Source of the DNA: Bacteroidota bacterium
GTDB taxonomy: Bacteria > Bacteroidota > Bacteroidia > Flavobacteriales > Flavobacteriaceae
Length of the DNA: 38,635 bases
NCBI GenBank assembly: GCA_947460615.1
Contig: CANHHG010000015.1
Coordinates: 1 to 38,635, forward strand
Reading direction: 5' to 3'
Of this stretch, positions 34,481 to 38,635 are shown piece after piece. The notes beneath the pieces were generated by a model, which saw only the letters and a list, made by a program, of their open reading frames with translations, had not been told where the DNA came from and did no database searches. Position 1 is the first letter of the stretch. The number at the start of each line of letters is the position of its first letter. The translations under genes were made by a program, and so were the position numbers.

Positions 34481-36403
34481 ATGAAAAAATATATCTATAT
34501 TTTAATATTAGTTACTACTGTTTCTTTTTCACAAGAAAAAGCTCTAAAAAAAGCAGATAAAAAGTTCAAGCAAGAGCAATACATTGATGCCATTAAGATT
34601 TATGAACAACTTGCAAAAAAAGGGGTGGCTTCAACGGAACTTTTTCAAAGACTTGGAGATGCCTATTATTTTAATGCAAAGTATGAAAATGCTTATATCT
34701 GGTATAATAAACTGTATGAATTCAATCCAGATTGTAGTTCAGAATATTTATTTCGATATTCTCAAAGTTTAAAATCAATTGGGGAGTATGAAAAAGCAAA
34801 TACAATATTAGGCTATTATTCCAAAAAAGAGAAAGGAGAATTAAGGGCAGAATTGTTTAATAAGTTTAAGGGAAAAGCCAATACTGATGATAAACTATCC
34901 AATGCTTTTAATGTTATGAATTTAGGAATAAATTCCAAAAAATCTGATTTTGGTGGTAATATAATAGGAGATACTTTGGTTTTTTCAAGTGCAAGAAGTC
35001 AGGCTACTGGAAATATCATTAATAGAAGAACGAATCAATCGTATACGAATTTGTATTTCACGACTATCAAATCTCTGATTGATATTCCGGAACCAAAATT
35101 ATTTTCAAAAAAAGTAACTACTAAATTCAATGAATCTACTCCTTCTTTTTCAAAAAATGGAAAAACGATGTATTTTACTCAAACTGAAATAGATAAAAAA
35201 AATAATGGAAAGGCAGTAAATAAAGGTTCTTTTAAAATTTACAAATCAGAGTTTATTAACGGCAATTGGAGTACTCCCGTAAAAATTCAAATTGAAGCCG
35301 ATGAGTTATCTAAAATTGCCCATCCTGCTCTTAGTCCAGATGAAAAACAACTCTATTTTGCTTCAGATTGTTCCGGTTCCTTCGGAGCTTCAGATTTATT
35401 TAAAGTCAAAATAAATGACGACGGAACTTATGGTAAACCTGAAAATCTAGGCGCTAAAATTAATACAGAGGGTAGAGAAAGTTATCCTTATGTGACTAAT
35501 GATAATAAATTACTATTTGCTTCTGATGGGCATCCTGGATATGGAGGATTTGATATTTATGTATTGGATTTAGAGAATCCGTATGCATTACCTATTAATT
35601 TAGGGTCAAAAATTAATAGTCCAATGGATGATTTTGCGATGGTTTGGAATAGAGAAACCCGATTAGGAACTTTTTCAAGTAATAGAAAAGGAGGAGCTGG
35701 TGACGATGATATTTATTTAATTGAGGAGGTCGTGCCATTCCTTTTTGAAATTGACGTACAAATAAAAGGAGGCTTAAAAGATATTGCAGATAATTCCGAT
35801 TTGGATGGAACGAATGTGATTTTATTGGATGAAAACGAAAACGTAATCGCAACGACCACCACTGATAAAAAGGGAATGTATACCTTCGAACCAATAAAAT
35901 CTAACAGGACTTACAAAATTAAATTTCAAAAGGAAGGTTATGATACACAACAAAAATCGATTACAGTTACACAATACGACAATCAAATTGACATTCCATT
36001 TACATTAAGTCCAAAAGTGGCCAAAATTAATACTGGGGTTGATATCGCAAATGTGATTAAGTTCAACCAAATTTATTTTGACTTAGATAAATCTACTATT
36101 CGAAAAGATGCAAAAGTCGAATTGGAGAAAATAGTGGAAGTTTTAAAGACCTACCCAAAAATTAAAATTGAAATAGGTTCCCATACTGATGCTAGACAGC
36201 ACAGAAAATACAATAAAATACTTTCTCAAAAAAGAGCACAATCAACACTAAATTACTTGATCAAACGGGGAATTAGTAAAGATAGGTTAACAGCTAAGGG
36301 CTATGGGGAAAGCCAACCTGTAAATAATTGTACTGATGGTGTACTATGTTCGGAAAAAGAGCACCAGCTAAATAGAAGAAGCACCTTTATAATTATGAAT
36401 TAA
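34481..36403 (+). CDS. PorE-like TPR / PD40 / OmpA-family envelope protein
   Basis: A 640-residue exported protein (signal peptide ILILVTTVSFSQ). By approximate residue the domains are: TPR (20-130, ALKKADKKFKQEQYIDAIKIY, LGDAYYFNAKYENAYIWY); PD40 beta-propeller (165-420, LSPDEKQLYFASDCSGSFG, FASDGHPGYGGFDIYVLD, FSSNRKGGAGDDDIYLI); a carboxypeptidase-like regulatory beta-sandwich (430-510, GTNVILLDENE); and an OmpA peptidoglycan-binding domain (523-640, IYFDLDKSTIRKDA, GSHTDARQHRKYNKILSQKRA, LNRRSTFIIMN). This four-part order is that of PorE of P. gingivalis, which ties T9SS parts to peptidoglycan. It is 11 bp after the SprF-like gene, so it is probably a dedicated periplasmic anchor rather than the housekeeping PorE. 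Confidence 0.92.
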   Translation: MKKYIYILILVTTVSFSQEKALKKADKKFKQEQYIDAIKIYEQLAKKGVASTELFQRLGDAYYFNAKYENAYIWYNKLYEFNPDCSSEYLFRYSQSLKSIGEYEKANTILGYYSKKEKGELRAELFNKFKGKANTDDKLSNAFNVMNLGINSKKSDFGGNIIGDTLVFSSARSQATGNIINRRTNQSYTNLYFTTIKSLIDIPEPKLFSKKVTTKFNESTPSFSKNGKTMYFTQTEIDKKNNGKAVNKGSFKIYKSEFINGNWSTPVKIQIEADELSKIAHPALSPDEKQLYFASDCSGSFGASDLFKVKINDDGTYGKPENLGAKINTEGRESYPYVTNDNKLLFASDGHPGYGGFDIYVLDLENPYALPINLGSKINSPMDDFAMVWNRETRLGTFSSNRKGGAGDDDIYLIEEVVPFLFEIDVQIKGGLKDIADNSDLDGTNVILLDENENVIATTTTDKKGMYTFEPIKSNRTYKIKFQKEGYDTQQKSITVTQYDNQIDIPFTLSPKVAKINTGVDIANVIKFNQIYFDLDKSTIRKDAKVELEKIVEVLKTYPKIKIEIGSHTDARQHRKYNKILSQKRAQSTLNYLIKRGISKDRLTAKGYGESQPVNNCTDGVLCSEKEHQLNRRSTFIIMN

Positions 36404-36423
36404 TTATTCGATTTAGAAATATC

Positions 36424-36455
36424 AAAAAAGGCAAACTAATTAGTTTGTCTTTTTT
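36424..36455. terminator. Terminator after the adhesin operon
   Basis: The perfect palindrome CAAACTAATTAGTTTG (36432-36447) is extended by a G-T pair and by AAAAAAG/CTTTTTT arms, giving a long stem with T-runs on both strands. It ends the adhesin operon and may also serve the convergent LamG genes. The rest of 36404-36561 shows nothing else. Confidence 0.8.
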
Positions 36456-36561
36456 GTTTTAGGAGATTCTTAATCTAATGATGGATTACTAGAGATTTCA
36501 TTGAAGTAAAACGTCCTATTTCCTAATAATAGAAGAGAGAAGGAGGGAGCTTTTCAAATGG

Positions 36562-37332
36562 TTACATCCCAAAAGCGGCTTTTTGAGCATTAAAGGTTGA
36601 CGTGATTTGTGAGGGTGACAAAGCACTATTGTATATCATGGCAGTAGCAATTTGACCTCTAAAAGCCCTAGTAGATCTATCTGCTGGATCACAAGCAATA
36701 AAAAAATTGAGTCCTGATAAAGTCGAATGAATAGTCGAATTAGTTGCAGTGGCGATTCCATTGGCATTGCATAAATAGGCAGTGGCCGAATTTGCACTAA
36801 CGGTTATTGCAATCATGGACCAAGCATTGTTGGGAACAAATAAATTCGAATTCCAGTTGTAGGTTGCCTGCGTGTCAGCCCAGTGATAACCTACGGAATT
36901 ATTAGTATACAAATCCAATCCTGTAGCTGGAACTGTACTGCCACCAAAGCCATTTCTACTAAATAGTATACCAGTATAAGATCCTTGGGTTTGCGAAGGA
37001 TTTACCCAGGCAATAAAGGTAGCTGTGGTTAAAGAAATATTATTTCTTGAAGTGGTAGCAACTACATTGGGAGCAAAAGTAAAACTCGCAGGATGGTTAG
37101 AAAAGGTAGGGTTGCCTACTAAAGTAGCTGGATTGTTTTGAGAGCTTGAATCTACCCAAGTTGTCCCAGACCCACTATACGAATTGGCATTTAAATACAA
37201 TAGCAATCCATTGGTAACCAAAGAAGGCGGGGTTACCGGCGCCACATAATTATTTTGTGCACCAAACATGGTTTTTTGCGCATTGGCAATAAATGCTAAT
37301 AAGACGAAGGAAATGGCGAGTATTTTTTTCAT
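36562..37332 (-). CDS. Secreted LamG-domain protein 1
   Basis: A 256-residue exported protein. The signal peptide is MKKILAISFVLLAFIANA, then QKTMFGAQNNYVAP. The rest is one concanavalin A-like (LamG) beta-sandwich: GLLLYLNANSYSGSGTTW, a central TATFIAWVNPS, GILFSRNG and IATAMIYNSALSPSQITSTF, ending FNAQKAAFGM. LamG folds often bind glycans, but no specific ligand can be read. No T9SS C-terminal domain is seen, so it may stay periplasmic or use another route. It is last of three tandem genes, 3 bp after the preceding one. Confidence 0.85.
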   Translation of the reverse strand: MKKILAISFVLLAFIANAQKTMFGAQNNYVAPVTPPSLVTNGLLLYLNANSYSGSGTTWVDSSSQNNPATLVGNPTFSNHPASFTFAPNVVATTSRNNISLTTATFIAWVNPSQTQGSYTGILFSRNGFGGSTVPATGLDLYTNNSVGYHWADTQATYNWNSNLFVPNNAWSMIAITVSANSATAYLCNANGIATATNSTIHSTLSGLNFFIACDPADRSTRAFRGQIATAMIYNSALSPSQITSTFNAQKAAFGM

Positions 37333-37335
37333 GCT

Positions 37336-38103
37336 TTATAAACCAAGACTAGATTTTTGTGCATTAAAATTTTGTAAAATTTCAACTTCTGACAAACCTT
37401 TTTTATAAATAAAAATTGAATTAATATCTCCATACCAAAAATTATCAGCTTTACCTACATATTCTTCGGCTGATGATTGATACTGCGACAAAGGACCTGA
37501 AGTTGAAGCTACCAATACCCCATTCACGAAAAATTTAACAGTATTAGATTCCTGTGTAGCTGCAAATACATACCACTGATTCGTTGTAAGTGTTAAAACA
37601 CTACTAAACGCGTTATTCCCTGCATCTGCAAAATGAAGTTGATAACCTGAACCATTTTGATAAATATAAAAATTAAAATTGCGTGAACCGGCACTATTAT
37701 TTCCAAAAAGCGCTCTGTATAAATTAGTTCCGAAACTTGGATTCATTTTTGCAGCGGCAATGATGGTTTTCCCTGTATAGGGGATATTAAGTTTAGAAGA
37801 CACGAAACTCACGTAATTACTAGTACCATTAAAAGTAAATTTTTTAGGCGTTGAAGAGGTATTAGCCATACTTGATGTTGCTAAAGTACCATGATTTACG
37901 TTATTACTTAAATCATACCATGTATTTCCAGATCCTGAATAACTAGCTGAGTTCCCTGCATCAAGGTATAGTAATAAATCGGTTGTAATTATTCTTGCTG
38001 GAACCAAAGGTGCCACATAATTATTTTGTGCACCAAACATGGTTTTTTGCGCATTGGCAATAAATGCAAATAAGAGAAAGGAAATGGCGAGTATTTTTTT
38101 CAT
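37336..38103 (-). CDS. Secreted LamG-domain protein 2
   Basis: A 255-residue paralogue of the gene downstream. The signal peptide and linker (MKKILAISFLLFAFIANAQ, then KTMFGAQNNYVAP) are almost identical to that gene in DNA. The LamG body differs strongly: LLLYLDAGNSASYSGSGNTW, DLSNNVNHGTL, FTFNGTSNYVSF, WYVFAATQESNTVKFFVNG and INSIFIYKKGLSEVEILQNF, ending NAQKSSLGL. It keeps the classic LamG pattern better than protein 1. It lies 12 bp after the partial third gene, in one transcription unit. Confidence 0.87.
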   Translation of the reverse strand: MKKILAISFLLFAFIANAQKTMFGAQNNYVAPLVPARIITTDLLLYLDAGNSASYSGSGNTWYDLSNNVNHGTLATSSMANTSSTPKKFTFNGTSNYVSFVSSKLNIPYTGKTIIAAAKMNPSFGTNLYRALFGNNSAGSRNFNFYIYQNGSGYQLHFADAGNNAFSSVLTLTTNQWYVFAATQESNTVKFFVNGVLVASTSGPLSQYQSSAEEYVGKADNFWYGDINSIFIYKKGLSEVEILQNFNAQKSSLGL

Positions 38104-38115
38104 GCTATTTATTTT

Positions 38116-38635
38116 TTATAAACCGAAACGAGATTTATCCGTGTCGAAATTAGCAGTTACTTCAGAAAGGGTTAAGCCTTTACCTTTATATATTCTTGTA
38201 ATCGCTATTTTGCCTGACAAATTAAAATAACCTGTGCTTGGATGGTTTAATCGTCCAATTTCATTTTCCGCATTTGCCATTAAGTTACCTGGCAATGCAT
38301 AACTAGTTTTCTCAACATTATTGATAAATATTTTTACATTCCCAGAGATTCTGGAAACCACTATGTGCAACCAAGTATTGACATCTACAGGGCAAAAACT
38401 ATTGATATTTGGAACCCAACTACTTCCGTCATAAGAATGAGAGATACTAAAATTCCCCTGCCAATAACCAAATCTAGCAGCTGCATACCAACTACTATTT
38501 CCGTTAATTGTTAATAGATTGGGGTGTGGGTTTGCTGTGGTTATGTAGGTCCACATTTCTATGGTAAAGTCTCCAGTTCCAAAATTAAAGTCAGTAGTTG
38601 TTGGAAGATTAACATAAGGGTTTGGCGATCCATTA
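38116..38635 (-). CDS. LamG-domain protein 3 (5' end beyond the window)
   Basis: The minus-strand frame is open to the right edge and has no start in the window. It begins with NGSPNPYVNLPTTTDFNFG and GDFTIEMWTYI, the typical first strands of a LamG domain, so the ATG at 38556 is internal. It continues with SFCPVDVNTWLHIVVSRISG, NVKIFINNVEK and GKIAITRIYKGKGLTLSEV, and ends NFDTDKSRFGL. This C-terminus matches the ends of the two following paralogues. About 100 residues, including a signal peptide, are probably missing. Its promoter, for the whole three-gene unit, must lie outside. Confidence 0.85.
   Translation of the reverse strand, partial: NGSPNPYVNLPTTTDFNFGTGDFTIEMWTYITTANPHPNLLTINGNSSWYAAARFGYWQGNFSISHSYDGSSWVPNINSFCPVDVNTWLHIVVSRISGNVKIFINNVEKTSYALPGNLMANAENEIGRLNHPSTGYFNLSGKIAITRIYKGKGLTLSEVTANFDTDKSRFGL

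Noticed and set aside
38116..38556. The third LamG gene treated as a complete 146-residue protein starting at 38556
   Set aside because: The frame continues upstream to the window edge with typical LamG strands, so that ATG is internal and the gene is partial.

Overview
The window looks like a chromosomal segment of a gliding member of the Flavobacteriaceae (Bacteroidota), most likely Flavobacterium or a close relative. The evidence is strong A+T bias, a gldJ gene next to porU and porV (type IX secretion, T9SS), an S46 dipeptidyl-peptidase, a PorP/SprF-type protein, a giant adhesin with a gliding-type C-terminal sorting domain, and several TAnnTTTG promoter boxes typical of the phylum. No rRNA, tRNA, CRISPR, IS or prophage gene was recognised.

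Layout. 1-250: a tiny Ala/Pro/Glu-rich lipoprotein gene on the minus strand, interrupted by an in-frame stop and followed by a clear terminator. 446-3861 (minus): kdtA/waaA (Kdo transferase) followed closely by a DPP11-type S46 peptidase. 4017-7514 (plus): a DegT-family sugar aminotransferase, a galE-like epimerase and a GT-B glycosyltransferase, a small surface-polysaccharide cluster ending at a strong hairpin shared with the convergent pdh operon. A structured intergenic element (5154-5235) sits between the first two. 7564-10190 (minus): pdhA-pdhC (E1 alpha and a two-lipoyl E2), with no E1 beta gene alongside. 10436-10918 (minus): cytidine deaminase. 10986-16033 (minus): porU-porV, the T9SS sortase and its outer-membrane shuttle. 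16241-19300 (plus): gldJ, then murF. 19310-20515 (minus): a membrane-bound AraC-type regulator.

The centrepiece is a single 12.8-kb reading frame (20695-33525, 4276 residues) encoding a secreted T9SS type-B adhesin. In order it carries an IPT/TIG domain, a seven-repeat FG-GAP propeller, many Ig-like domains, three LamG/concanavalin domains embedded in duplicated multi-domain modules, a calcium-binding TSP3-like block, seven exactly phased 261-bp Ig-like repeats, a second TSP3-like block and a gliding-type CTD. It is followed within about 10 bp each by a PorP/SprF-family membrane protein and a PorE-like TPR/PD40/OmpA protein, which makes a plausible dedicated export and anchoring operon. 36562 to the right edge (minus) holds three tandem LamG-domain genes. 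The first two share an almost identical signal-peptide cassette but have diverged bodies; the third runs off the window.

Functionally, much of the window concerns the cell surface: LPS and glycan synthesis, peptidoglycan (murF), T9SS machinery (porU, porV, gldJ) and probable T9SS cargo. The divergent AraC-type regulator and an 11-bp inverted repeat between it and the adhesin suggest, but do not prove, local control.
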